Shown here one piece after another: positions 11,227-21,467 of a stretch of 64,000 bases of DNA. Each line of letters starts with the position of its first letter. The first letter of the stretch is position 1. This DNA comes from Plasmopara viticola (Eukaryota; Oomycota; Peronosporomycetes; Peronosporales; Peronosporaceae), in the NCBI GenBank assembly GCA_001695595.3, contig MBPM02000009.1, positions 1,178,001-1,242,000 of the forward strand. Direction: 5' to 3'. Both the position numbers and the translations under genes were made by a program. The notes below the pieces were generated by a model. That model made no database searches and was not told the DNA's origin. It saw only the letters and a program-made list of their open reading frames with translations.

Positions 11227-11322
11227 TAATAATATTGATCGGCCATTCAATATATTGGCTACAAAATTGTATTGTGAAAAATTACGACAAAATTTGCGAT
11301 ACATGCGCTCGATATCTTTCAT
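11227..11322. promoter_or_regulatory. Short divergent promoter region between NDOR1 and SSADH
   Basis: Only about 96 bp separates the preferred NDOR1 start (11226, minus) from the first SSADH ATG (11323, plus). Both promoters must share this space or overlap the neighbouring 5' leaders. No core promoter motif could be identified with confidence. Confidence 0.45.
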
Positions 11323-12866
11323 TTGGATTCTTTCATGCTCTCGTTCAAGCTCCGCCGCTCCATTTCAGCAACTGCCATGTCGTCGTCGCGTCACTTCTTG
11401 CACTCGGATGTGCGCAATAAGGAACTGATTCAATCGACGGGATTCATCAATGGAAAATGGGTCGAAGCGCACTCGAACCAGCACTTTACTGTCCTCGATC
11501 CCTCCACGGACAAGGAGATTGCCCGTGTCGCCAACATGGGGAAAGCTGAGACGAATGAGGCGATTGCCGCCGCATTGGTCGCTCAAAAGAAGTGGCGAAC
11601 GACCACACCGTCAGCTCGCTCTGGAATGCTTAAAAAATGGTATGCAGCCATGATTGCCAACACGGAAGACCTTGCTGTGATCGCTTCGGTCGAGAGCGGC
11701 AAGCCACTACTCGAAGCTAAAACCGAAGTCAAGTATGCTGCTGGCTTTATTGATTTCTACGCCCACGAAATTATGCACTCGAACGGCTTTTTGCCTTCGC
11801 CATCGGCGTCGGACCACCGAATCATGGCCATGAAGGAGCCAGTTGGTGTCTGTGGCATTGTCACACCGTGGAACTTTCCCTTGGCCATGATTACCCGCAA
11901 ACTTGGTCCGTGTCTAGCAGCGGGGTGTACGGCAGTCTTGAAACCTGCAGCTGAGACGCCACTGTCGGCTTTAGCACTTGCGAAATTGGCTGAATCCGTG
12001 GGGATTCCACCTGGTGTCATCAACGTGGTGCCATCTCCTAATGACAAGGCGGTAGAAGTTGGTGAGGCGCTTACTAGCAGCCACGACGTGCGCAAGCTTT
12101 CGTTCACAGGCTCTACTCGTGTTGGCAAACTATTGATGCAACAGTCAGCAGCAACAGTAAAGCGTCTGTCGCTTGAGCTTGGAGGCAACGCTCCGCTTAT
12201 AGTGTTCGAAGATGCTGATCTTGACAAGGCTCTGAATGGATTAATGGCGTCGAAATTCCGCAACACTGGCCAGACGTGTGTGTGTAGCAATCGCATCTTT
12301 GTGCACGCGAGTATTTACGACGCCTTTGCGGCTAAACTTGTCGAGCGGATTCGAAACCTGAAAATGGGTCCACCACGTGAAGAAGGCGTGGATCTGGACC
12401 ACTCATTGGACCGCAAGCCTTGACAAAGACGTCAAAGTTGGTCGAAGATGCGGTGGCAAAAGGCGCCAAGGCTTTAATTGGAGGCAAGCGCAGCGACGTT
12501 GGAGCCAACTATTATGAAGCCACAGTGCTGACCAATGTTGACGACACGATGCATGTCTCGAGCGAAGAAATCTTTGGACCTATTGTTCCATTGTTCAAGT
12601 TTTCGACTGAAGACGAAGTGATTGAAATGGCCAACGGAACGGAAGCTGGTTTAGCGGGTTACTTTTTCTCGGAGAATCTATCTCGAGTCTGGCGCGTTGC
12701 TGCTGCCTTGGAATGCGGAATGATTGGAATTAACACTGGCGTCATTTCGATCGTACAAGCTCCATTTGGCGGCATCAAACAATCTGGACTGGGACGAGAA
12801 GGGTCGTTCTTGGGACTTGAAGAATACCAGGAGACGAAGATGGTTTGCATTGGTGGACTGGAGTAA
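11323..12866 (+). CDS. ALDH5A1: Succinate-semialdehyde dehydrogenase, mitochondrial, with one frameshift
   Basis: This aldehyde dehydrogenase oxidises succinate semialdehyde to succinate, the last step of the GABA shunt. About 514 residues are encoded in two frames. The Arg/Ser-rich N-terminus (SFKLRRSISATAMSSSRHF) looks like a mitochondrial presequence. Family landmarks are PWNFPLAM, the NAD-binding FTGSTRVGKLL, the general base Glu285 in LELGGNAP and the nucleophile Cys319 in NTGQTCVCSN; the C-terminus has PFGGIKQSGLGREG. The frame breaks at about 12394-12400. Upstream reads to a TGA at 12421-12423, while the downstream frame resumes from 12395 with the conserved PLI-x-PQAL block. The spot reads CTGGACC where the family demands one more G, so a homopolymer base seems missing. 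A sequence error is more likely than a dead gene, because everything else is conserved. An alternative start is the ATG at 11335. Confidence 0.88.
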
Positions 12867-12915
12867 GTCAGACTTTTTTCCTCCTCTTAACGTTATATTG
12901 CAATAAAACGTTAGG

Positions 12916-12961
12916 CTTTAATGCGTGTCACTTGTCCGCTTTAATGCGTGTCACTTGTCCG
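12916..12961. repeat. Perfect 23-bp tandem duplication between convergent genes
   Basis: The 23-base unit starting CTTTAATGCGTGTCACTTG occurs twice back to back (12916-12938, 12939-12961). It lies in the 150-bp gap between the 3' ends of SSADH (+) and the IQ/WW frame (-). It is likely a recent replication slip; it may overlap the 3' untranslated regions. Confidence 0.85.
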
Positions 12962-13016
12962 AGTTTATTTGTCTCGTTTAGTAACGTATCCTGGTCAGAA
13001 CTTGTCCTGTATCCAT

Positions 13017-15806
13017 TCACCCTGACGATTCAAGTGTGGCTGCTTCCGTTCCCAACTCTGTCGATGGGATGCTCCAGCTAGTCTCTCCTGTCGCTTTATT
13101 GTAGTAATAAGTGGCTTGATTATCCTCGTCTCGACATTCAATCCACGGGCTTGTTGCCATATCCAATGTTCCAGTATCCACCTCTTGACTCGTAACCGTC
13201 CCCTCTTTTCGTGCCTTTTCTTCGGTCACCACTTGGCTCTGTTCACGAATATAAATCTGCTGGACAATCACATCAGCCTTTTTCCAATCTTTCTCAGAGA
13301 CAGCTGCGTTGAGCCAGCTCATGTGCTGCTCTCGGGACGAATACGGCACTGGAGACTCGCGAAGGTGCTTTATGTGCGCAAGTAAAGCCAAGGGCAGGTC
13401 ATCGTCACTATCACACGTGTCACGAGCGCTGCGAGGTGAGAGGGACCACCTGGATTCCCCCGTCACTTGATTGTAGTAATACGTATGACAAGTCTCTGGA
13501 TCAATGAGTTCCACCCACTTTTTGCCAAGCATTCGTGAGTGTAATGATCGAGTCGAATGGAGCGCCCCTTCCTCACTCTCCAATGTAATTTTCGCCACTT
13601 CAAACCACTTTCGAGCGGATGTACTCGCACTGTGTCCATTAACGTACACTTCATACGGCATGTCATAATCGGAAGGTTTTGTCCATCGGTATTCGTCACG
13701 AAGTGCGTTATAATAGTACACGAACCCATTGTCGGGATCCGTATGCTCAATCCAAATAGGTCGATTCTTCCACACAACAAGGTTACCCTCTCCATCGTAC
13801 GCGTACCCATATCGATATTGCCACTCAACCGATCGCAGTGTTCGAATACTGCGCACGGAACGTCGAGACTTGACGGTGTTCTCGCCAAGTGAATGGTGGA
13901 TACTTTGAGGTGATAACGATAGGGTCACTTCCTTTGAGAGTGCATGCGAAAAGAAAACGTACCCCGTTTCTTGAGCTACTCGTTTTTCCCACTGGCCTAA
14001 TAACGGAACAATCACGTCGGAAGTCGCGAGTAAAGTTTCATAATCGTGCATCTGTTCCTGAAGCCAAATTTCACGCTGTTGGAAGGTTGCGTGGTGATCC
14101 AAGATCTCTAATGTATCCCATTGATACTCTTTTGTGTCACAATTGAAATAGTACAACCGGTTAAGTGTATCATCCAACCCTTTGTACCAAGTGCCGTGTA
14201 CGCGGTCGATTTGCAATGGTTCTTGAAGTGTATCCTTGAACAACTTCATCGATAATGGACAATGCCATTGAAGTGCACCGGTTAAAGTATTATAGTAATA
14301 ACGCTGACCTTGACCGAAAGCGTGCATGAGAATCCAACAATTGCCTCCTTGCCAGACTGCGACCCTGATTCGATATCCTCGATAGATTTTTTGAATTCGA
14401 AGTGCCGCTTGTCGTGCCAATCGAACTTTTGTTTGCAATCGAAGTACCCGATCGTCACGCGTTTTCGTTACAACGCCGTTCGTCAATGGCTCGAGTTGTC
14501 GTCGAACAGCTCGCAAGTTGTGCTGTGAATTGTTCAACTCCGTCTGAACCGTCTCGAATCTTTGTTGAAAACGTGCCATCTGAGTCCGTTTTTCTCGTAA
14601 TTGAGCGGCAAGTTGCACTTGAAGGTATTGAGTTAAATACCGTTGCAGTGTTCCCGAAATTCGACTCGAATCGTGATATTTCGTCTTAATCAACAAGGTT
14701 TTCTCGAGTTCTAGCGCCAACGACCGTTCTTCCTTTTCCTCGCGAGCCTTTTGCGATTGCAAATGCTCCATTTTACTCAGTAACGTCGTCACTTGTGTCT
14801 GCAAGTCTACTTCTTTGGCTAATAATGGCTTTGCTTGTTGACGTAAACGCTCGAGTTGTCGATGAACCTCCATCTGGGTTCGTCCATTATGACCTCGTAA
14901 TAAACGTTGAATATCAAGAGCTGCCTTTTCACGTCTTAATTGAATCGCAATAACTTGCTTCATAGCCTTCGTAACCCCTCGAGACACATGCAGTCGATAA
15001 GCTGCTTGAATCGATTGTGCAGCCTCCTTTTCACGAAGACGCAATTGTATTAATCCAAGCAATACTGCCCTTCGATGTTTCTCACAAAGACCTCGCCAAT
15101 ACCTTTGAATTGTTATTGTTGCCATAAGCCTCCGTATCTCGATTGCTTCTTTTCGTAATTGATCGACATGCCGTCGAGCTCTTTGACCACGAAACAGTTG
15201 CTGGATCTTTGTCGCACTTTGATCTTTTTTTCGATTTTGAACTTCGTTTGCCAAACATTGAGCTTTAAGAAGTCGTCCTTGAAAGCCTCGATACATGCGC
15301 TGGATACACGTTGCTGCAACCGTTTCGCGCTCGTGTTGCCTTTGTCGAAAACGTTCGATCGAGCGTAAGTTGGCAGCATCCCTTCGACCTCGATATCCAC
15401 GGTAAATTCGTTGGATTGCAAGAGCTGTCAAGCCTTCTCTCGCTCTTTGTCGCGCGTGACATTGTCGTTTGATTTTAATTTCATTGCGCATGTTCAACAC
15501 AAAGTGGCGAGCACGTGATCCGCGAAATACCTTTTGAACCCTGATCGCTCCCATTTCGTTGCGTTTTTGCAATCGACAATGGTCTGCAACACGCTGCCAC
15601 ATTCGTCGAAGTTGCCAATGACGATACGCCCGTCCAATGAGTCGGGCAGCAACCCCTTGCAACTGTTTTTGTTTTTCAAAAGCAAGTTGCTTTCGCACAA
15701 TCAAGCCACGCACACGTGCTTGGATCGTTGGCAAGTGTTTGTTTGCAATTAACCAACGTTTGGCTTGCCACAACTGTTTTCGAGCAAGGAAGCAACGTAT
15801 TGCTCC
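13017..15806 (-). CDS. IQ-motif and WW-domain protein, C-terminal part of a large LRR/IQ/WW frame
   Basis: This open frame has about 929 codons and no plausible initiating ATG at its left edge. It begins directly after the TAA that ends the LRR frame and is in the same frame. It opens inside an IQ motif (IRCFLARKQLW). A long helical array of IQ-type calmodulin-binding repeats follows (AARLIGRAYRHW, AIRVQKVFRGSRARHF, AIQRIYRGYRGRR, CIQRMYRGFQGR, KIQQLFRGQRARR, TIQRYWRGL, DIQRLLRGHNGR), then a coiled-coil stretch and one more IQ (RIQKIYRGYRIR). The C-terminal third carries at least five WW-like modules (RYYYNTLTGALQW, YYFNCDTKEYQW, FVYYYNALRDEYRW, YYYNQVTGESRW, YYYNKATGETSW), which bind proline-rich ligands. 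Together these suggest a Ca2+/calmodulin-responsive scaffold, possibly cytoskeletal or flagellar. The exact function is not known to me. Confidence 0.8.
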   Translation of the reverse strand, partial: GAIRCFLARKQLWQAKRWLIANKHLPTIQARVRGLIVRKQLAFEKQKQLQGVAARLIGRAYRHWQLRRMWQRVADHCRLQKRNEMGAIRVQKVFRGSRARHFVLNMRNEIKIKRQCHARQRAREGLTALAIQRIYRGYRGRRDAANLRSIERFRQRQHERETVAATCIQRMYRGFQGRLLKAQCLANEVQNRKKDQSATKIQQLFRGQRARRHVDQLRKEAIEIRRLMATITIQRYWRGLCEKHRRAVLLGLIQLRLREKEAAQSIQAAYRLHVSRGVTKAMKQVIAIQLRREKAALDIQRLLRGHNGRTQMEVHRQLERLRQQAKPLLAKEVDLQTQVTTLLSKMEHLQSQKAREEKEERSLALELEKTLLIKTKYHDSSRISGTLQRYLTQYLQVQLAAQLREKRTQMARFQQRFETVQTELNNSQHNLRAVRRQLEPLTNGVVTKTRDDRVLRLQTKVRLARQAALRIQKIYRGYRIRVAVWQGGNCWILMHAFGQGQRYYYNTLTGALQWHCPLSMKLFKDTLQEPLQIDRVHGTWYKGLDDTLNRLYYFNCDTKEYQWDTLEILDHHATFQQREIWLQEQMHDYETLLATSDVIVPLLGQWEKRVAQETGYVFFSHALSKEVTLSLSPQSIHHSLGENTVKSRRSVRSIRTLRSVEWQYRYGYAYDGEGNLVVWKNRPIWIEHTDPDNGFVYYYNALRDEYRWTKPSDYDMPYEVYVNGHSASTSARKWFEVAKITLESEEGALHSTRSLHSRMLGKKWVELIDPETCHTYYYNQVTGESRWSLSPRSARDTCDSDDDLPLALLAHIKHLRESPVPYSSREQHMSWLNAAVSEKDWKKADVIVQQIYIREQSQVVTEEKARKEGTVTSQEVDTGTLDMATSPWIECRDEDNQATYYYNKATGETSWSIPSTELGTEAATLESSG

Positions 15807-17258
15807 TTAAATTTGAAACGCACATTGATCTCGTAAAAGCACAGCATCCCGTTGGCGACAAAGCTCATCAGCATTCGGTAGCGGTTCAAATCCAAAAAAG
15901 TGAATACTCGATTGCACCAATTGAAGCTTTGCAATGACTTGTTGCAGAAAGCGTTGACTAATAAAGTGGCAATTCGTTAAATTAAGAGTGAGTAGATTGA
16001 AACATTTGGCAACGAGCTGCTCGACTCCATTTTCGGTGATACGAGCGCAATTCTCGAGGGATAATTTTCTTAATGACTTGGTAAGACCTCGAGCTCCAGC
16101 AGAAGTAAGTGCACTGACTGCGTTATCTCCTACACGTTGACAAGTCGCGAGATTTAAATACGCAAGAGACGTACAATTTTGTGCTATGGCACGAAGTCCT
16201 ATCGCACCAATGTTTGGACTTCCACTGATATCCAGCCACGTCAATTGACAACAGTTGGTACTTACTACTTCGAGGTCGCGATTGATTAATTTTACGCAAC
16301 CAGCGAGGGATAGAGTCTCTAATTGCAAACAGTGTTGCGATAAAGCTCGGATGGCAGCACTAGTGATACGTTGACAATTACTAAGTCGTAAAGTGCTTAG
16401 AAAAGGACACCCTTTGGCTATGGCACGGAGACCAGGATCATGGACGTGTTGACACCCATAGAGGTCGAGGATACGCAAAAGGGGACAGAACGTACCAACT
16501 GCAAGCAATGCTTTGTCCCCATATTCACCAATATGCAAACATCCAGAAATATCCAAATGACGAAGATTTTTGCAACATTGGGCAAGTTTGACAATTCCTG
16601 GATCAGAAACACCTTGGCAGCGTTGCATTATAAACGTCTCGATCATCCAAGAACCTGCTGCGAGCGATTGAAGGACAGTGTTATTCAATTGCGGACAGTC
16701 ACTGAGATCAACGAAAACGAGGCGGCAAGAATGAGCTAAGTGCCGCAACCCGAGCTCTGTTATCTTGTTGCAGTGAGCTAGATGGATCGTATGGAAATCC
16801 CGAGTGGCAAATCGAGCAATTGCTAATAACCCGGCATCTGTGACATGGGAGCAAGTTGAAAGGTTTAATCCAAGCAACTGTGGTACCGTAACCACCACTT
16901 CTTGAACCGTTGCATCCGTGACAATCGTTCCTGAATCAATCCCATGCTGATGCAAATTGATGATTTCCTCGAAATGTCCAGTTGCACTGAGAAAGTTGCG
17001 CAAAAATGAGTGCATTTGCCGTTGCTGTTTTTCTTCTAAGGTCAGGACAACAGGCGAGTGAGGACTTGCTGGCCTCAAAGGTGGCAGGCTAATCGGGACT
17101 AGCGCTGTCCTGGGCGGCGGTCGCCCTAACGGCCGCTTTATCAGCTTTCGTGGTAACACATTGGCAGTCAACTTTAATGTTTCATCAAGCGAGTCTTTTG
17201 CGTTTGATGTATCAGCTCGAGCACGCTCAGGATATGCTTCAAAGGGGCTTATCGTCAT
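15807..17258 (-). CDS. Leucine-rich-repeat (AMN1/F-box-like LRR) protein, N-terminal part of the LRR/IQ/WW frame
   Basis: The frame has 483 codons and starts at the ATG of 17256-17258. A basic/proline-rich N-terminus (about 1-75) leads into a run of cysteine-containing LRRs of the AMN1/FBXL type (about 115-455), with repeated patterns such as LRHLDISGCLHIGEYG, LRILDLYGCQHVHDPGLRAIAKGC and LTWLDISGSPNIGAIGLRAIAQNC. No F-box was seen. The frame ends with FQI then TAA (15807-15809), and the very next codons continue in frame into an IQ motif. The sequence QI-stop-GAIRCFLARKQ fits an IQ consensus with Gln at the stop, so one CAA to TAA change explains the split. I think the two frames are one gene of about 1,413 residues. 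The Asterix gene ends 144 bp upstream on the same strand. Confidence 0.82.
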   Translation of the reverse strand: MTISPFEAYPERARADTSNAKDSLDETLKLTANVLPRKLIKRPLGRPPPRTALVPISLPPLRPASPHSPVVLTLEEKQQRQMHSFLRNFLSATGHFEEIINLHQHGIDSGTIVTDATVQEVVVTVPQLLGLNLSTCSHVTDAGLLAIARFATRDFHTIHLAHCNKITELGLRHLAHSCRLVFVDLSDCPQLNNTVLQSLAAGSWMIETFIMQRCQGVSDPGIVKLAQCCKNLRHLDISGCLHIGEYGDKALLAVGTFCPLLRILDLYGCQHVHDPGLRAIAKGCPFLSTLRLSNCQRITSAAIRALSQHCLQLETLSLAGCVKLINRDLEVVSTNCCQLTWLDISGSPNIGAIGLRAIAQNCTSLAYLNLATCQRVGDNAVSALTSAGARGLTKSLRKLSLENCARITENGVEQLVAKCFNLLTLNLTNCHFISQRFLQQVIAKLQLVQSSIHFFGFEPLPNADELCRQRDAVLLRDQCAFQI

Positions 17259-17402
17259 TACTCAACACTTAACTGGTTTTCGTCCTAAATAGCTTTGTTT
17301 AAAGCGTTGCGTACCATAATAGTAATAGTTTTCAGAACCGGGGTTGCAGAATTTCAAAAAGAGACGTCAACGATTAGAGAATTTGCTTTTATTTTCGCTC
17401 CT

Positions 17403-17788
17403 TTAAGAAACAGGGGCTTCGGTTATGGGCATGCCTGAGCGCATGCCGCCCATGTGGGCAGAAATGAGGGCCGAAACGGAGAAAAAGAAGGACATTGTCA
17501 CTTGCGTCATGTTCATGTCGTGCGACTTCATGTTGATGAACGATCCCAAGCACAATAGCAGCGAGCCCCAAGCCATCTCCTTCCACTAAGAATACACAAA
17601 TTTTTATTTTGTGTAAGACTTGAATGAAAGGTGTAACAAACCTTCAGGATAAAGGCGAGAAACCCCAACACAATTGAAAAGAACGAGTAGTAGTCCCCAG
17701 GAGCATCGTCAGGATTTACATGCTCGCGCACAAACGGGTGCAAGTCGCCTGGACGGCGCGGATCTCCCTGCAAATCCTTGCTTGCCAT
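17403..17788 (-). CDS. WDR83OS: PAT complex subunit Asterix (WDR83OS family), ER membrane chaperone
   Basis: Two exons, 17788-17642 and 17585-17403, are joined across a 56-nt intron in phase 0. The product is 109 residues, like the human protein (106). The N-terminus has the family signature DPRRPGDL followed by a DDAPGDYYSFF block. Hydrophobic helices follow (SIVLGFLAFILK and MAWGSLLLCLGSFI), then SFFFSVSALISAHMGG near the end. In animals Asterix works with CCDC47 to shield hydrophilic parts of transmembrane helices during multipass membrane protein insertion at the ER. The family match rests on the DPRRP motif, length and helix layout. It overlaps no other gene and lies between the LRR frame and a gene-poor stretch. 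Confidence 0.85.
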
Positions 17789-20700
17789 AGCGTAGCGTGC
17801 TATTCGTATGGTAGGGTTTGTCTGATCTTTTAATCCGAAGCAAAGTCTCGTTTTCGAGATTAAATTTGGAAGGTTTCAGTCCTTTCAACGCGAAAGCTCA
17901 AAGTCCGACACACTGAAAAGTTGGACTATATCTTGTAGCAGAGAAACGAGTGTTGACTATTACACGAGTTTGGTTTGTCAAATTCGTTTGTATTATAAAA
18001 TTAAAGTGTGATAAAATCACTCGAGTCTCTGCTATGGGATGTAGTCCACCGATGGCTAAACGGGCAGCAAAGAAGCTCGGTCTTTCTGCGATCACCGAAT
18101 TAATGTTATGGAAGGTTGTTTCGCCTTCCACAAGTATCGATGCATTAAAATTAGCCTGCTCTTAAAAATTACAAAGAGTGAGCTTGTAAGGCACCGCGAG
18201 TGATCTCAAGCGTGTAGACTCGGTTGCGTAAGAGGCATTGCTTTTTACGAAGAGGGCGCAAGGACGAGGAATAAAAAGTCTCGCCAGGTGCTCCTTGATA
18301 GCGATACTACTATGCGGAGTGCGCTGGGGAGCATATATTCTATAATTGATGCCAGGAGCTTCTTGTGCAGTGGTGTGTCTACCCACCAATCCGTATCACA
18401 GATCTTGTGCGATCTGTTGAAACGACAGTAAGGTACAGACACCCGAGAGCCGCTATGATTCACCATTAGAAGCAACGGGCTTATTGTGTTGAAGCTACAT
18501 TCTTTGTGGCCCGCATTGAGTTATGGTAGCATTGACCCCGTACCCACGATCAGAAATTTTTCTCCCGTCGCTTGGCATGGCATTAAATCGAAGCCGACAC
18601 ATCCCGGGGGTAAGTTGCCTTCGGCTCAATATGAGAGCAAGCTGTAATCAAAGCCAATAGACGTAAAGATTCTCGTCGAAGGTGGTTAGTGTTTAAATTG
18701 CGTAAGTCTGATAGTCCAAAATAGATAATCTACTGGAACTTTGGTGGTGTAGTGTTGAAGAGCATCTTACGCCATATGATAATTTTAGAATTTCATTGAC
18801 GTGATGCAGTACTAATAGCACACGCATAGCCGCCGTAAGGATACGCTGATCCAAATGACATTTTTCTGAAGGTCATGACCTGCCACGGTCACCTCTTACT
18901 CTTCGAACTCGTTCTTCGGGTGAGCAAGTAGACCGCCCATGAGATGGTGACAATACTGAACGGCTTCTCGACAAGGCGATATCTTCTAGCTGCGTTGAGT
19001 AGCCGCTTGCAATTGCATAGCCTTATAAGTGCGCGACCTAATTAGTTCATGGCCAATACGTTAAAGGTAATGAGCATTGGCGTCCGCCGTAATGTTTTTT
19101 GTACTCGAAGATCGAGCGAATAGCCAACGCTTTGAATGCGATAGACATTGATGTCTCACATGAGCCTCAAATTGTTGAGGACCGAAGCACGTCTTGAGAT
19201 GCTGGACATAAATGCTTGGTGCGCCGACATTATCTTAAAAATGTGATGTGGTGTCACCATAGAAATGTTCACCGGATAGAGGAGACGCAAATTTAACTTT
19301 ATATCAGGCAGGATGCTCTCTGACATTAGGAAATGGCCACTACCATAAGAGCCATAAGAGCTCATAGATGCTTATCTTTTGATTCGGCAAAGAACGGCAG
19401 TGATGCGGAAGTTGAGATCTTTGCACTCGACACCACTTTTTTGTTTTTAATAGCCTGTTGGCTCTTTCTTGCTTATACCAAGCTAATATTGCAATGATAT
19501 CTACACAAACGCTCTTTTGAGGGAAAATGTTTCTTGACATCACGTCCGAGTGTACGCGGCATAGGTTACTAGGTTTGGTAGTAATTCTAATAAATGCAAG
19601 ACAAGTGAGTCGGATGTACTCCACACAACAGTAAATTCGTCTTGATGCATCGATGAGAGCGACAAGGAGCACCACACTGTCTATCAAATACACCGTCGAT
19701 CATTGAAGGTGAATACGAGCATGCTAATGTTCGTGTGCTTCCTAAGTGAGATGGTGCATTTGACACCGACTTCAGTCAGTATAGCTCAAGAATAAATAAC
19801 AACGAAAGTTTATTTGCAAAATGTTCTCTTAGAAAGCTAACTGGTGATCAGCAGAGCCCTGGTCCAGTAAAACCCAGGTTCTGAGTGTGTGCCTCTCATA
19901 ATCGACTTCCCAAAGTTCTCGGGCAAAGCGCAGGCCCACTTTATCAGCGACAGACACGAGTCACGTGTTCTACTTAAGCGCATTGAAGGCACAGAAACCT
20001 GTTTTGCTCAAAGCTACTTAAGTTTATCAGGACAAAACCTGAAATAGTGGGTCACAAAGACTACAATGGATGCATAGAACGAGGAACACCGTCAAGATTC
20101 TTTTCGGAGATGCGAGCGAGTCTAAAGCGATACTCTTCTTGAAGAACGATTAAAATAATTCTTACGTCTTTGGGGCCTGCTGTTTACAACAAATAAGTGC
20201 GAGGCAGGCCAATCTTGAGGCCGTTACGAGCATAGCCACCTTAACCTTTCCAGGAAGTGAGAACTTATGATGAAGGGCCCCTTTTTTTTAATTAAAGCAT
20301 ATGCACGAGCGTAAGTTTCCAAGTCTGTAGGCCTAAGACGAAAACGCAGACGGAGTTTGATGTCCACCGTAAGTTAACATTGCTCTTAAGATATGTGTTG
20401 GCGAATCCACTTTTTTTTAAGTTCGTCTACTTACTAGCTCATACTACATTGTCGACTTTCTAGCTTCTACAAGCATGGGATAGAGGCTGCATTTGCAGCA
20501 CTTTCTGCTTTCGAGTTTCTGGAACGCGTCATAGCGTTTGTGCTCTGCCGGCAAAATTAATGCTTAGGACAGATTCGAGACGAGGAGCCTCATGGTCAGT
20601 GACGCTCAAGCCGGTAAAGTTGAAAATCACATTATTACAATTCGAAAAAGTCCATATTCAGAGCTGCACCAGGGCTCCCAGCCCGATCGCGTGGAGCAAG

Positions 20701-21467
20701 TGTGAATTCTTAGAACGCCATATCAAAATCTGTCTTCGCTCTTTGCTAAAAGCATACCAGGAGTTGACTGTTGTAGTTACCAATTAGCCTTGACGATAAG
20801 GATATGATAACCGACAAACTTGCTTTTATGCTGCAATGGCACGCTTGCATGCAAGAAACTCTACGTCAGTCGGTGAAGTCCCGAGAGGAAAATCGCCTTA
20901 GACAAACTGACAAATCTGCATCGGCGAGGTACAATAAGACACTTTTTAGCTCGGAGACGAGCAAGACGATGGATATAAATTACGATGAAGCTAGTAGCGA
21001 TATGTCAACATAGGAGGACTATGGGAGCTACGAGATCGATGAATACGATCACTTTGCATGCTGGCACTATACATGCACCTTTTTAGAATATAAACGGGCT
21101 CATAACACTGCAGACAGCGCTTCGGGAGAAGCTTGGTCGCAAAGCGAATAGATGTAGAAATGTTTCAATTGTAGGTAAATCATCTATATTTATCAATCGT
21201 TTGATAGTAAAAATTCTTGGTCTTTTGAGTATTATTAATCAAAACCAGCCTGCATAACGACAACTTGCGACCAATTCAACCGAAAGAGAAAAGTCCAAGC
21301 TTGCTACAGTCCCTATTTTAGACGCCATGCGCTTCGTCTTGACCAAAGCTCGGTATTATAGCAACTAATTTGACCGAGTCAAGCGGCGGGAATCACCATT
21401 AAATCGTCTAAAGGTTTATGCAAAAAACTGTGTGCGACACACATTACCATTAGGTTGTCTTTGCGAA
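17789..21467. other. Gene-poor region, no supported gene
   Basis: All frames are short and lack recognisable domains. Frames at 17950-18165, 20560-20787 and 20804-21013 (+) and 19340-19693 (-) are open but have no features. Composition and fragmentation suggest old repeat debris, but no terminal repeats or transposase motifs could be recognised. The right end holds the FDXR promoter. Confidence 0.5.

Noticed and set aside
10971..11420. 149-codon plus-strand frame
   Set aside because: It is antisense to the NDOR1 flavodoxin domain and overlaps the start of SSADH; no domain of its own.
11757..12296. 179-codon minus-strand frame
   Set aside because: It is the shadow of the SSADH catalytic domain, which carries all family motifs.
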